Assembly: GCF_003236305.1 (NCBI RefSeq)
Contig: NZ_POTX01000040.1
Span: forward strand, 1-32,688
Direction of reading: 5' to 3'
Length of the DNA stretch: 32,688 nt
Source of the DNA: Micromonospora endophytica
GTDB taxonomy: Bacteria; Actinomycetota; Actinomycetes; Mycobacteriales; Micromonosporaceae
Below the pieces are notes generated by a model, which was given only the letters and a program-made list of their open reading frames with translations, made no database searches and was not told the DNA's origin. Of the stretch, positions 15,766-23,854 are shown one piece after another. A program made the position numbers and the translations under genes. Numbering within the stretch: the stretch's first letter is position 1; every line of letters starts with the position of its first letter.

Positions 15766-17415
15766 CTGCACCCAGACGGTGACGTCGGTGGGGATCGTGC
15801 CGTCCTCGTTCAGCGGTGCGCTGCTCTGCAGCAGCTCCCCGGCGGGCACCTCGACGCTGGCGGCACCGAAGTTGGTCAGCACGACCAGGTCACCGTTGCG
15901 GAAGGTCAGCACCTCGTCGCCGGAGGGGAGCCATTCCAGGGTGCCCCGACCCAGGCCGTGCTCGCGGCGCAGGCGCAGCGCGGTCCGGTACATCTCGTAG
16001 GTCGAGCCGGGCACTCCGCGCTGGCGGTCCAACGCGTACTCGGCCCAGACCGGGGGCTGCGGCAGCCAACTCGCGTCGGTCGGCCCGAAGCCGTACGAGG
16101 GGGCGTCGGCCTCCCACGGGATCGGCACCCGGCAGCCGTCCCGGCCGCGCTGGGTGTGTCCACTGCGTACCCAGGTGGGGTCCTGGCGGGCCTCGTCGGG
16201 CAGTTGGGTGTGCTCCGGTAGGCCGAGTTCCTCACCCTGGTAGAGGTAGGCCGAGCCGGGCAGGGCGAGCATCAGCAGGGTGGCCGCGCGGGCGCGCCGC
16301 AGGCCGGTGGCGGCGTCCGGCTGCTCGTCGCCGACGCCGATGCCGTTGGGGCGGGCGGTGCCGACCGGCAGTCCGAGCCGGCTGGCGTGCCGCACCACGT
16401 CGTGGTTGGACAGCACCCAGGTGGTGGGGGCACTGACCTTGTCGGTGGCCTCCAGCGACCGGGTGATCACCGCGTACTGGGCGGGTGCGGTCCAGGCGGC
16501 GAGCAGGTACTCGAAGTTGAACGCCTGGTGCATCTCGTCCGGGCGGACGTACCGGGCCAGTCGCTCGGCCGGCTCCACCCACGCCTCGGCCACCAGGATC
16601 CGCTCGCCGGGGTAGCCGTCCAGCAGCCGCCGCCATTCCCGGTAGATCTCGTGTACGCCGTCCTGGTCCCACATGGGTGGGCGCGGCTTGTCCGCCTCCT
16701 GCCCGGAGAGGATCTCCTGCGGTTCCTGCCAGTCGGCCAGGTCGGCCTGCTTGATCAGGCCGTGTGCCACGTCGACCCGGAAGCCGTCGACGCCCCGGTC
16801 CAACCAGAACCGCAGCACGTCGAGGAATTCCGCCCGTACCTCAGGGTTGTCCCAGTTGAGGTCGGGCTGGGCGGTGTCGAAGAGGTGCAGATACCACTGC
16901 CCGTCGGTGAGCCGGGTCCAGGCCGGTCCGCCGAAGACGCTCTGCCAGTCGTTGGGCGGCTCGCTGCCGTCCGGTCCCCGGCCGTCGCGGAAGACGTACC
17001 GCTGCCGCTCGGGGCTGCCCGGCGCGGCGGTCAGCGCCGCCTGGAACCACTTGTGGGCGCTGGAGGTGTGGTTGGGCACCAGGTCGACGATGACCCGCAG
17101 GCCGCGCGCCCGGGCCTGGGCGATCAGGTCGTCGGCGTCGGCGAGCGTGCCGAAGAGCGGTTCGACGTCCCGGTAGTCGGCCACGTCGTAGCCGGCGTCG
17201 GCCTGCGGCGACGGGTAGAAGGGGGAGAGCCAGATCGCGTCGACCCCCAGCTCCGCCAGGTGGTCGAGGCGGGCGGTGATGCCCGGCAGGTCACCGATGC
17301 CGTCGCCGCCGGAGTCGGCGAACGAGCGCGGATAGATCTGGTAGATCACCGCCTCGGTCCACCAGCCGGTGGCGGCAACGGCGAGCTGGTCCTGGTGCGT
17401 CGCGATGTCGTTCAG
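15760..17415 (-). CDS. aglA: GH13 alpha-glucosidase (oligo-1,6-glucosidase type)
   Basis: A cytoplasmic glycoside hydrolase that would release glucose from imported alpha-glucosides. Family 13 motifs are clear: YQIYPRSFADSGGDGIGDL, region I VDLVPNHTS, region II GFRVDVAHG with the nucleophile Asp, region III with LVAEAWVEP (acid/base Glu), and region IV VLSNHDVVRH. The conserved lead-in GWWTEAVIYQIYPRSF begins upstream of the first conventional start, GTG 17349. No ATG, GTG or TTG is available further up. A CTG at 17415 has GGGAG six bases upstream and gives 551 residues, so I prefer CTG. The LacI gene ends 43 bases upstream. The stop codon lies inside repeat copy B2. Confidence 0.9.
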   Translation of the reverse strand: MNDIATHQDQLAVAATGWWTEAVIYQIYPRSFADSGGDGIGDLPGITARLDHLAELGVDAIWLSPFYPSPQADAGYDVADYRDVEPLFGTLADADDLIAQARARGLRVIVDLVPNHTSSAHKWFQAALTAAPGSPERQRYVFRDGRGPDGSEPPNDWQSVFGGPAWTRLTDGQWYLHLFDTAQPDLNWDNPEVRAEFLDVLRFWLDRGVDGFRVDVAHGLIKQADLADWQEPQEILSGQEADKPRPPMWDQDGVHEIYREWRRLLDGYPGERILVAEAWVEPAERLARYVRPDEMHQAFNFEYLLAAWTAPAQYAVITRSLEATDKVSAPTTWVLSNHDVVRHASRLGLPVGTARPNGIGVGDEQPDAATGLRRARAATLLMLALPGSAYLYQGEELGLPEHTQLPDEARQDPTWVRSGHTQRGRDGCRVPIPWEADAPSYGFGPTDASWLPQPPVWAEYALDRQRGVPGSTYEMYRTALRLRREHGLGRGTLEWLPSGDEVLTFRNGDLVVLTNFGAASVEVPAGELLQSSAPLNEDGTIPTDVTVWVQV

Positions 17416-17458
17416 GGTGTACTCCCACAGTCGAGCAGACGGGCGTGATGGTTGGGGT

Positions 17459-18505
17459 TCAGTGTGCCCGCACAGGTGCTGTCGAATGCCGCACGACGAG
17501 CCGAGTGGGCAGGATCACCGGTGCACTGTGCTGGCTGCCGGTCCCGCCGTTGCCTCCGGCGAGCGGGTCCAGCAGCATCTTCGCGGCCAGCCGACCCTGC
17601 TCCGCCGCGGGCTGGGCGATGGTGCTGAGTCCGAGCACGCCGGAGAGCGCGTGATTGTCGATGCCGATCACGCTGACGTCCTGCGGCACCCGCAGGCCGG
17701 CGTCGCGCAGCGCGGTCAACGCGCCCATCGCCATCTCGTCGCAGGCGGCGAAGATGGCTGTCGGCGGGTCGCCGCGGCGCAGCAGCTCCTCGGTGGCCCG
17801 GGTGCCGCCGTCGATGTCGAAGCCGGATTCCACGTCGAGACCCGGGTCCGGGCGCAACCCGGCTGCGCGCAGCTCGGCCTGATAGCCACGGCGGCGGTCC
17901 AGGTGCGCGGTGAAGGCGAGTTCGTCGTCGGGGTCGCCGGAGATGTGCGCGATCCGCCGGTGACCGAGATCCAGCAGATGCCGGGTCGCGGTCCGCGCCG
18001 CGGCGACGTCGTCGATGCGTACGCAGGGCCAGCTGGGCACCGCGGTGCCGGAACTGATGGTGATTCCGGGCAGGCCCAGGGTGGCCAGGGCGCTGACTTC
18101 GGCGTCGTGCAGCGGGGTGGCGACCAGCATGATCGCGTCCACCCGCTTGTGCAGGGCGGTGGTGCCCAGCACCCGTTGCCGGTTGCGTTCCCGCCCACCG
18201 AGGTTGTGCAGCAGTAGGTCGTAGCCGGCCTCGTTGAGGAATTCCTCCACCGCCTCGACCACCACCCCGAAGAACCACCTGGTGATCCGGGGGACCACCA
18301 CGGCGACGCTGCCGGTGCGGCCCCCGGCCAGCCGGGAGGCGCTCGGTGACACGGCGTACTGCAACTGCTCGGCGGCGGCCAGCACCCGGCGTCGGGTGTC
18401 GGCCGAGACGGTCGGCAGCCCGCGTAGCGCCCGGGAGACGGTGGCCGTGGAGACCCCGGCCAACCGGGCGACGTCGTCGATCCTGGTCACGCTAACCCCG
18501 CTCAT
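17459..18505 (-). CDS. aglR: LacI family transcriptional regulator
   Basis: A 348-residue repressor with the LacI helix-turn-helix at residues of about 7-30 (TRIDDVARLAGVSTATVSRA) and hinge SPSASRLAGGRTG. The periplasmic-binding-protein-like effector domain has GSVAVVVPRITRWFFGVVVE, ISGDPDDELAF and PTAIFAACDEMAMGAL. It lies in an alpha-glucoside transport and hydrolysis cluster, between the permease genes and the GH13 gene. It probably binds the two AAGCGCT-centred operators upstream of the binding-protein gene and is released by an alpha-glucoside; this is inferred. ATG 18505 is followed by an in-frame GTG at 18490 that is a possible alternative start. Confidence 0.9.
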   Translation of the reverse strand: MSGVSVTRIDDVARLAGVSTATVSRALRGLPTVSADTRRRVLAAAEQLQYAVSPSASRLAGGRTGSVAVVVPRITRWFFGVVVEAVEEFLNEAGYDLLLHNLGGRERNRQRVLGTTALHKRVDAIMLVATPLHDAEVSALATLGLPGITISSGTAVPSWPCVRIDDVAAARTATRHLLDLGHRRIAHISGDPDDELAFTAHLDRRRGYQAELRAAGLRPDPGLDVESGFDIDGGTRATEELLRRGDPPTAIFAACDEMAMGALTALRDAGLRVPQDVSVIGIDNHALSGVLGLSTIAQPAAEQGRLAAKMLLDPLAGGNGGTGSQHSAPVILPTRLVVRHSTAPVRAH

Positions 18506-18507
18506 GT

Positions 18508-18543
18508 CGTCGTGGTGCCGCCGCCTGCGGCGGCACCACGACG
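18508..18543. terminator. 16-bp perfect hairpin after permease gene
   Basis: Arms 18508-18523 and 18528-18543 are exact complements around a four-base loop. On the minus strand the hairpin begins two bases after the stop of the second permease gene and ends two bases before the LacI gene start. It could terminate or attenuate transcription between them. There is no T run. Confidence 0.7.
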
Positions 18544-18545
18544 GA

Positions 18546-19511
18546 TCAACCCTTGACGCTGCCGGCGAGCAGGCCGCGAACGAAGTAGCGCTGCAACGAC
18601 AGGAACACGATCAGCGGTACGACGATCGAGACGAACGCTCCGGCGGTCAACCGTTGCCACTCGTTGCCCCGGGTGCCGGCCAGTTCGGCCAGGCGGACGG
18701 TGAGTGGCGCGGTGACGTCGCTGCCACCGGCGAAGATGAGCGCGACCAGCAGGTCGTTCCAGACCCAGAGGAACTGGAAGATGCCGAGCGCGGCCAGAGC
18801 CGGCGCGACCAGGGGCAGCACGATGGTGCGGAAGATCTTGGGGTGGCTGGCCCCGTCGACCCGCGCCGCCTCCATCAGGTCCCTCGGTAGTTGCGACATG
18901 AAGTTGTGCAGCAGGAACACGGCGAACGGCAGAGCGAAACAGGTGTGCGCGAACCACACCTGGGCGAAGTTCTGCGCGCCGTCGAGGTTCCAGGCGGGCA
19001 TCAGGGTGACGCCGCCCAGGCTGACTCCACGCGAGAAGAAGCTCAGCAGCGGCACCAGGGCCATCTGCAACGGCACGATCTGGAGCGCGAAGATGCCGAT
19101 GTAGACCCAGTCGCGGCCCCGGAAGTTCATCCAGGCCAGCGCGTACGCGGCCAGGGACGCGAACGCGATCGGGAACAGCACCGACGGCACGGTGATCACG
19201 AACGAGTTGATGAAGTAGCCGGCGAGCTGCCCGGAGGAGGCGTTCTGCCCGAACAGCACGTCCTGGTAGTTCTCCAGGGTGAACTGCGGGTCGCTGAAGA
19301 AGTTCCACCAACCGGTGGTCTTGATCTGCTCCTCGGGTCGGAACGAGGAGACGAACAGGCCGAAGGTCGGGATGGTCCAGACGACCGCGATCACGATGGC
19401 GGCCACTGTGGCGATGCGACTGTTCAGCCGCCCGCGTACCCGCGCGGCCCGGGTGGACCGCTTGTTGGTGTCCTGCGTGCCGATGGTGGCCGGGGGAGTG
19501 GTGGTGGTCAT
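18546..19511 (-). CDS. aglG: Carbohydrate ABC transporter permease (MalG type)
   Basis: A 321-residue inner-membrane permease with about six membrane segments, starting with ATVAAIVIAVVWTIPTFGLFV. The coupling-helix EAA motif is visible in LMEAARVDGASHPKIFRTIV. It pairs with the upstream permease to move a sugar, probably an alpha-glucoside, bound by the lipoprotein. ATG 19511 lies one base after the stop of the first permease gene, with GGGAGAGC just upstream, so the two are translationally linked. The N-terminal 30 residues are polar and longer than in MalG. No ATPase gene follows; the complex probably uses a shared MsiK-type ATPase encoded elsewhere. Confidence 0.93.
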   Translation of the reverse strand: MTTTTPPATIGTQDTNKRSTRAARVRGRLNSRIATVAAIVIAVVWTIPTFGLFVSSFRPEEQIKTTGWWNFFSDPQFTLENYQDVLFGQNASSGQLAGYFINSFVITVPSVLFPIAFASLAAYALAWMNFRGRDWVYIGIFALQIVPLQMALVPLLSFFSRGVSLGGVTLMPAWNLDGAQNFAQVWFAHTCFALPFAVFLLHNFMSQLPRDLMEAARVDGASHPKIFRTIVLPLVAPALAALGIFQFLWVWNDLLVALIFAGGSDVTAPLTVRLAELAGTRGNEWQRLTAGAFVSIVVPLIVFLSLQRYFVRGLLAGSVKG

Positions 19512-19512
19512 C

Positions 19513-20565
19513 TCAGCTCTCCCGTCGCTGCTGACGCAGGTTCCGGATCTGGAAGATCACGATGGGGATCACCAGGACGAAGAGGAAGACCGCCAGCGCG
19601 GAACCCTGTCCGTTCTGGCCGTAGCGGAACGCCTGGTTGTACATCTCGTTCGCGATCACGCTGGTGTCGTAGTTGCCGTTGGTCGTGGTGCGGACGATGT
19701 CGAAGACCTTCAGCGTGGCGATCGAGATGGTGACCACCACCACGATCAGCGCGGGTCGGATGCTCGGCAGGGTGATCTGCCAGAACATCTGCCACGGGGT
19801 GACGCCGTCGAGGCGGGCCGCCTCGACGATGTCGGCCGGGATGGCCTTGATCGCCGCGGAGAGCACCACCATCGCGAAACCGGCCTGGATCCACACCATG
19901 ATCACGATGAGCAGCAGGGTGTTCAGTGGCGAGTCGAGCAGCCACTGCCGGGGTTCGCCGCCGAGGCTGACCACGATCTGGTTGAGCAGACCGATCTGGT
20001 CCTGGTCCTCGCCGCGGTAGGCGTACACGAACCGCCAGATGATGGCGGCACCGACGAACGAGATCGCCATCGGCATGAAGATCAGTGACTTCGCCACCAC
20101 CTCCAGCCGGGCCTTGTCGACGAGTACGGCGTAGAGCAGGCCCATGGTGGTGGCGGCGAGGGGGACCATGATCACCCAGAACAGCGTGTTGAGCAGTACC
20201 CGCTCGATCGCGTCCTCGGCGAACATCCAGCGGTAGTTGTCCAGACCGACCCAGTTCTGGCTGCTGCCGTCCATGAACGACAGCAGGATGGTCCGGATCG
20301 CCGGGACGACCAGCCCGATCAGGAGCAGCAGCACCGTCGGCAGCAGGAAGAAGAGCGCGAACAGCCCTTCCCGGGGCTTGGTCCGGCGGGGCAGTGGCGC
20401 ACCGCTGGCGGACGCGGCGACCAGTTGCGCCTCGCGGCGTCGGGCGAAGAACGCCGGTACCGCGTCGAGCAGGACGAGCAGGCCACCGACCACCACCGCG
20501 AAGGCGACCAGCCCCCACAACAGCATCATGAGTTTCGGCGACTGGTCGGCGAAGTCGAAGTTCAT
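19513..20565 (-). CDS. aglF: Sugar ABC transporter permease (MalF type)
   Basis: A 350-residue permease. An N-terminal membrane segment (LMMLLWGLVAFAVVVGGLLV) and a polar loop precede the core, which starts LFALFFLLPTVLLLLIGLVV. The EAA motif is IVEAARLDGVTPWQMFWQIT. It forms the heterodimeric channel with the second permease. I use ATG 20565, with GGGAGG four bases upstream; a TTG immediately before it is less likely. The gene follows the binding-protein gene after a strong stem-loop that probably lowers permease expression relative to the binding protein. The agl assignment rests on the binding-protein sequence and the GH13 and LacI genes downstream. Confidence 0.93.
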   Translation of the reverse strand: MNFDFADQSPKLMMLLWGLVAFAVVVGGLLVLLDAVPAFFARRREAQLVAASASGAPLPRRTKPREGLFALFFLLPTVLLLLIGLVVPAIRTILLSFMDGSSQNWVGLDNYRWMFAEDAIERVLLNTLFWVIMVPLAATTMGLLYAVLVDKARLEVVAKSLIFMPMAISFVGAAIIWRFVYAYRGEDQDQIGLLNQIVVSLGGEPRQWLLDSPLNTLLLIVIMVWIQAGFAMVVLSAAIKAIPADIVEAARLDGVTPWQMFWQITLPSIRPALIVVVVTISIATLKVFDIVRTTTNGNYDTSVIANEMYNQAFRYGQNGQGSALAVFLFVLVIPIVIFQIRNLRQQRRES

Positions 20566-20588
20566 CAACCCTCCCAGGGGATGGAGCC

Positions 20589-20622
20589 GGTGGGCCGGCC
20601 CGCACCTGCGGACCGGCCCACC
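20589..20622 (-). terminator. Stem-loop between binding-protein and permease genes
   Basis: GGTGGGCCGG and CCGGCCCACC are a perfect 10-bp outer stem. An inner CCGCA/TGCGG stem closes a two-base loop, with single unpaired bases on each side. It begins eight bases after the stop of the binding-protein gene. Such stems in sugar ABC operons are known to stabilise the upstream mRNA or partly terminate it. Confidence 0.75.
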
Positions 20623-20629
20623 ACTGGAC

Positions 20630-21985
20630 TCACTTCCAGCTGCCCTCGATGCCCTGGAGCACGGTGGCGGTGTCCTTGCCGTTGATCCACTCGACCATGC
20701 CCTTCCAGAAGGTGCCCTGGCCGACGGCCGCGGGCATCAGGTCGGAGCCGTCGAACCGGAAGACCGAGCTGTCGTCCTGGAGGATCTCCACGGAGAGCTT
20801 GTCGATCGGGTTGGCGACGTTGGCCAGGTCGAGCTTGTTGTTGGCCGACACCCAGTCGCCGATCTTCGCGCGGCTGTTGGCGTACTCACCCGAGGCCAGG
20901 TAGGTCTGCACCGCCTGCACCTCGGGACGGTCGTTGAACGCCGTCACGAACTCGCCGCCGCCCAGCACCGGCTTGCCCTTGGCCGGGTCGATGGCCGGGA
21001 AGTAGAAGGCGAAGACGTCGCCGTCCTCGGCCACCTTGGTGCCCGACGGCCACTGGTTGGCGTAGAACGACGCCTGCCGGTGCATGGCGCACTTGCCCTG
21101 CGTGATCGGCACGCCGGCCTCCTGGAAGGCGGTGGTCGCGATGCTGCGAACCCCGCCGAAGCCGCCGTTGACGTACTTCTCGTTCTTCAGGATGGTGCCG
21201 GCACGGTCCAGCGCCTCGGCGACCCGGGGGTCGTTGAACGGGATCTCGTGCGTGGTCCACTGGTCGTAGACCTCGGGGGTCTGCGTACGCAGCATCAGGT
21301 CTTCGATCCAGTCGGTGGCCGGCCAGCCGGTGGCCTCGCCGGACTCGATGCCGGCGCACCACGGCTTGGTGCCGCTGTCCGCGATGGTGTCGCTGAGCTT
21401 GATCAGCTCGTCCCAGGTGGTCGGGACGGTCCAGTTGTTCTCCTGGAACATCTTCGGCGAGTACCAGACGAACGACTTCACGTTCGACCCGAGCGGCGCG
21501 CCGTAGAAGGTGCCGCCGACGGTGCTGTACTTCAGCCAGTCGGCCGGGTAGTTCTCCTCGGCCATCGCCTTGGTCTCGGCGCTGGCGGCCTTGATCTGGC
21601 CGCGCTCGGCGAACCGCTGGAGCAGGCCGGGCTGCGGGATGAAGGCGAGGTCCGGCGCGTTGCCGCCGTCGGCGCGTACGGGCAGCTGGGCCTCGAAATC
21701 ACCACTGCCTTCGTGGTTGATCTCGATCCCGGTGCACTTCTCGAACTGCTCCCAGGACTGGTCGAGCCGGTCGGCCTCGATGTCCCGGATGGACGAGTAG
21801 ATGCTGACCTTCTTGCCGTTGTGGCCCTGGTACTTCTCGTAGGGCGCGCACTCGGCGGAACCGGCGTTGTCGTTGTTGCCACTGTTGTTGCTGCTGCTTC
21901 CGGTGCCGCAAGCGGTGGCGCTGAGTGCCAGCCCGATCGCACCAACGAGCGCGAGGGCCTGGCGTGGCCTGGCGTGGAACGCCAT
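20630..21985 (-). CDS. aglE: Alpha-glucoside-type ABC transporter solute-binding lipoprotein
   Basis: A 451-residue lipoprotein. The signal peptide is ALALVGAIGLALSATACGTG with lipobox LSATAC and Cys26, and a Ser/Asn-rich tether follows. The mature part is a type 1 extracellular solute-binding protein (VSIYSSIRDIEADRLDQSWE, GNAPDLAFIPQPGLLQRFAE, KMFQENNWTVPTTWDELIKL). The sequence looks like the AglE alpha-glucoside binding proteins, so maltose-like or related disaccharides are likely ligands; the exact sugar is not certain. ATG 21985 has a strong AGGAAGGAGG five bases upstream. It is the first gene of the minus-strand cluster and has two LacI-type operators upstream. Confidence 0.9.
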   Translation of the reverse strand: MAFHARPRQALALVGAIGLALSATACGTGSSSNNSGNNDNAGSAECAPYEKYQGHNGKKVSIYSSIRDIEADRLDQSWEQFEKCTGIEINHEGSGDFEAQLPVRADGGNAPDLAFIPQPGLLQRFAERGQIKAASAETKAMAEENYPADWLKYSTVGGTFYGAPLGSNVKSFVWYSPKMFQENNWTVPTTWDELIKLSDTIADSGTKPWCAGIESGEATGWPATDWIEDLMLRTQTPEVYDQWTTHEIPFNDPRVAEALDRAGTILKNEKYVNGGFGGVRSIATTAFQEAGVPITQGKCAMHRQASFYANQWPSGTKVAEDGDVFAFYFPAIDPAKGKPVLGGGEFVTAFNDRPEVQAVQTYLASGEYANSRAKIGDWVSANNKLDLANVANPIDKLSVEILQDDSSVFRFDGSDLMPAAVGQGTFWKGMVEWINGKDTATVLQGIEGSWK

Positions 21986-22067
21986 GCCGTCCTCCTTCCT
22001 ATCCGGCGTCGCAGGCCGAGGGGTCGCATCCGGTTGACCTGGCGCCGGTCCGATGGGCGTGTGCCCA

Positions 22068-22081
22068 TGTAAGCGCTTGCA
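22068..22081. promoter_or_regulatory. LacI-type operator O1
   Basis: TGTAAGCGCTTGCA is a near-perfect 14-bp palindrome centred on GC, of the form bound by LacI-family regulators. It lies 83 bases before the ATG of the binding-protein gene. The likely binder is the LacI protein encoded at 17459-18505. Confidence 0.8.
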
Positions 22082-22147
22082 TCAGGTGCCGGTCCAGCCC
22101 AGGACGGACACGACCGAGTAACAATCCGGAAACCTGCTCACGCTTGT

Positions 22148-22161
22148 GGGAAGCGCTCCCA
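22148..22161. promoter_or_regulatory. LacI-type operator O2
   Basis: GGGAAGCGCTCCCA shares the AAGCGCT core with O1 and lies exactly 80 bp further upstream. It resembles the TGGGAGCGCTCCCA operators of actinobacterial LacI regulators such as CebR. The spacing would allow looping or two-site repression. Confidence 0.75.
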
Positions 22162-22248
22162 CCAGCGCGAAACGCAGTCATCAATGAACCGGCGCCGGGC
22201 CGCGCAGCGATCCTTCGATGCCCCGCCCCCGTCAACCGGCGACGTGGG

Positions 22249-22749
22249 TCAGCCGTTGAGCTGCCAGACGGAGTAGTTCAGCGCCGCGGCGAAGGTGACC
22301 CAGGCCCAGTAGGGCAGCATCAGGGCCGCTGCCGGTCGGCTGACCCGCCAGAACAGCAGGACGGTCAGGCCGATGGCCAGCCAGAGCACGATGATCTCGG
22401 CGAAGGCCAGCCCGTACTGGCCGGCACCGAAGAAGAGCGGGGTCCAGGCGGCGTTGAGCACTAGCTGGGCCACCCAGGCGGCCAGTGCGGGGCCGAACCC
22501 CGCCCGCCGCCAGGCGAGCCAGCCGGCCAGCGCGATCATCACGTAGAGCACGGTCCAGACCGGCCCGAAGAGCCAGGACGGCGGTGCCCAGCCGGGCTGC
22601 GCGATGCTGGCGTACTCACCTGCGGCGCCTTGGGCGGCCAGGCTGCCGACCGCGGCGGCGGCGACCACGGCCGCCGCGAACCCAGCCAGCGCCCACCACC
22701 GTCGGTCGGCTCGGGTGTGCTGCCCGCTGTGCTCCGCAGTCGTGCGCAT
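22249..22749 (-). CDS. TspO/MBR family membrane protein
   Basis: A 166-residue protein with five predicted membrane helices and the TspO/MBR signature. Typical segments are AQPGWAPPSWLFGPVWTVLY, LAGWLAWRRAG, AWVAQLVLNAAWTPLFFGAG and the closing MLPYWAWVTFAAALNYSVWQ. Relatives bind porphyrins or other tetrapyrroles and are linked to stress responses and light control; the role here is open. I use ATG 22749; an in-frame TTG lies at 22782, and neither has a clear ribosome site. It follows the small GPGG gene on the same strand after a 184-base gap that contains a short hairpin, so it probably has its own promoter. Confidence 0.9.
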   Translation of the reverse strand: MRTTAEHSGQHTRADRRWWALAGFAAAVVAAAAVGSLAAQGAAGEYASIAQPGWAPPSWLFGPVWTVLYVMIALAGWLAWRRAGFGPALAAWVAQLVLNAAWTPLFFGAGQYGLAFAEIIVLWLAIGLTVLLFWRVSRPAAALMLPYWAWVTFAAALNYSVWQLNG

Positions 22750-22912
22750 GGGAATCAGGTTCTCCACCAGCCGGGCCGGCAAACCTGGTCATCCCCGTAC
22801 GACGGCGTACCCGGTGCCGACGAACGCGGACACGCCGAGGTCGCCGTGTCCGGCAGCTCCAGTCGGGAGGACGGAGTTCCGGTCACGACGACCTCGGCGG
22901 GTCCAGTACGCC

Positions 22913-22929
22913 GCGGCGCCCTGCGCCGC
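22913..22929. terminator. Short GC hairpin after GPGG gene
   Basis: GCGGCGC and GCGCCGC form a perfect seven-base-pair stem with a three-base loop, starting four bases after the stop of the minus-strand GPGG gene. No T run is present. It is a plausible end for the nucleotidyltransferase-to-GPGG operon. Confidence 0.45.
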
Positions 22930-22933
22930 CACA

Positions 22934-23077
22934 TCAATTGAAGATGCTGACACCACCCGGGCCGACGAGCAGCCCGACCACGATGAGGACGATGCCCCAG
23001 AGGATCTGTCGACGGAACAGCGCGAGGATGCCGGCGACCACCAGTACGACTGCGAGAATCCAGAGAATCAGCTCCAT
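22934..23077 (-). CDS. GPGG-motif small membrane protein
   Basis: A 47-residue protein. One or two hydrophobic segments (LILWILAVVLVVAGILALF and ILWGIVLIVVGLLV) are separated by RRQ, and the C terminus is GPGGVSIFN. This matches the small actinobacterial proteins named for their GPGG motif. Function is unknown. The ATG overlaps the last ten bases of the metallophosphoesterase gene and has no independent ribosome site, so translation is probably coupled to that gene. Codon composition matches its neighbours. Confidence 0.8.
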   Translation of the reverse strand: MELILWILAVVLVVAGILALFRRQILWGIVLIVVGLLVGPGGVSIFN

Positions 23078-23844
23078 GGTTGCTGAATACCCCCGGCTCC
23101 GACTCCGGAAACCTGTGCCTGATCAAGGTGATCGCCCAGCTCGAAGATGCTGTACGCCTGCTTGATCACCGGGTGGGCCACGTTGCGTACCCGCACCCCG
23201 CCCGGGGTGGTGCCGCGCTCCGAGCCGTGGTGCGCGTGCCCGTGCAGGGCCAGCGCGGTGGGCGCGGAGTCGATCGCCTGCCCCAGCTGGTAGCAGCCGA
23301 GGAACGGATAGATCTCCAGCGGCTCGCCGGCAAGGGTGTCCGGCACGGGGGAGTAGTGAGTGAGCGCCACCAGCAGGTCGCAGTCGAGCGAGCGCAGTGC
23401 CTCGCCCAGCCGGTCGGCGCTCTCGGTGGTGGTGCGGACGAACGCCTTCATCTCCGGCTCGCCGAAGTCGCTGGCGCAGCGGCCGGCGAAACCCCCGCCG
23501 AACCCCTTCACCCCGGCCACGCCGAGGCGGCCGCCGGGGCAGTCCAGCACCACCCCGTCGCCCTCCAGCACGACGATCCCCGCCTCCTCCAGCGCACCGA
23601 CCACCCGTGGCACCTGGTCACACTGGTGATCGTGATTGCCCAGCACGGCGATCACCGGCACGTCCAGCCCGCCGAACTCCTGAGCCACGCAGCGCGCCTC
23701 GTCCTCGGTGCCGTGCCGGGTCAGGTCGCCGGCGAGCAGCAGCGCGTCGGCGTTGCCGGACAGCTCCTCAAGTGCCGGCCGGAACCGGCCGACCACGTCC
23801 TGGTCCAGATGCACGTCACCCACGGCGGCGATCCGGATAACCAT
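23068..23844 (-). CDS. Calcineurin-like metallophosphoesterase
   Basis: A 258-residue phosphoesterase with the full set of metal-binding motifs: VGDVHLDQ (D-x-H), LLAGDLTRHG (GD), VLGNHDHQ (GNH[DE]) and LHGHAHHG (GHxH), plus a His in LTHYSPVPD. No signal peptide is seen, so it is probably cytoplasmic. The substrate could be a nucleotide, a phosphodiester or a phosphoprotein and is not predictable. ATG 23844 has GGGAGG four bases upstream. It lies ten bases after the BON-like gene and overlaps the small GPGG gene, inside a four-gene minus-strand operon. Confidence 0.9.
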   Translation of the reverse strand: MVIRIAAVGDVHLDQDVVGRFRPALEELSGNADALLLAGDLTRHGTEDEARCVAQEFGGLDVPVIAVLGNHDHQCDQVPRVVGALEEAGIVVLEGDGVVLDCPGGRLGVAGVKGFGGGFAGRCASDFGEPEMKAFVRTTTESADRLGEALRSLDCDLLVALTHYSPVPDTLAGEPLEIYPFLGCYQLGQAIDSAPTALALHGHAHHGSERGTTPGGVRVRNVAHPVIKQAYSIFELGDHLDQAQVSGVGAGGIQQPWS

Positions 23845-23854
23845 CGAACCTCCC

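Noticed and set aside
19508..20605. 365-residue minus-strand frame alternative to the first permease gene
   Set aside because: It is Arg/Gly/Pro-rich with no membrane segments, while the overlapping frame gives a clear permease with an EAA motif.
20237..22072. 611-residue plus-strand frame across the binding-protein gene
   Set aside because: It lies antisense to a lipoprotein gene with signal peptide, lipobox and ribosome site, and shows no domain of its own.
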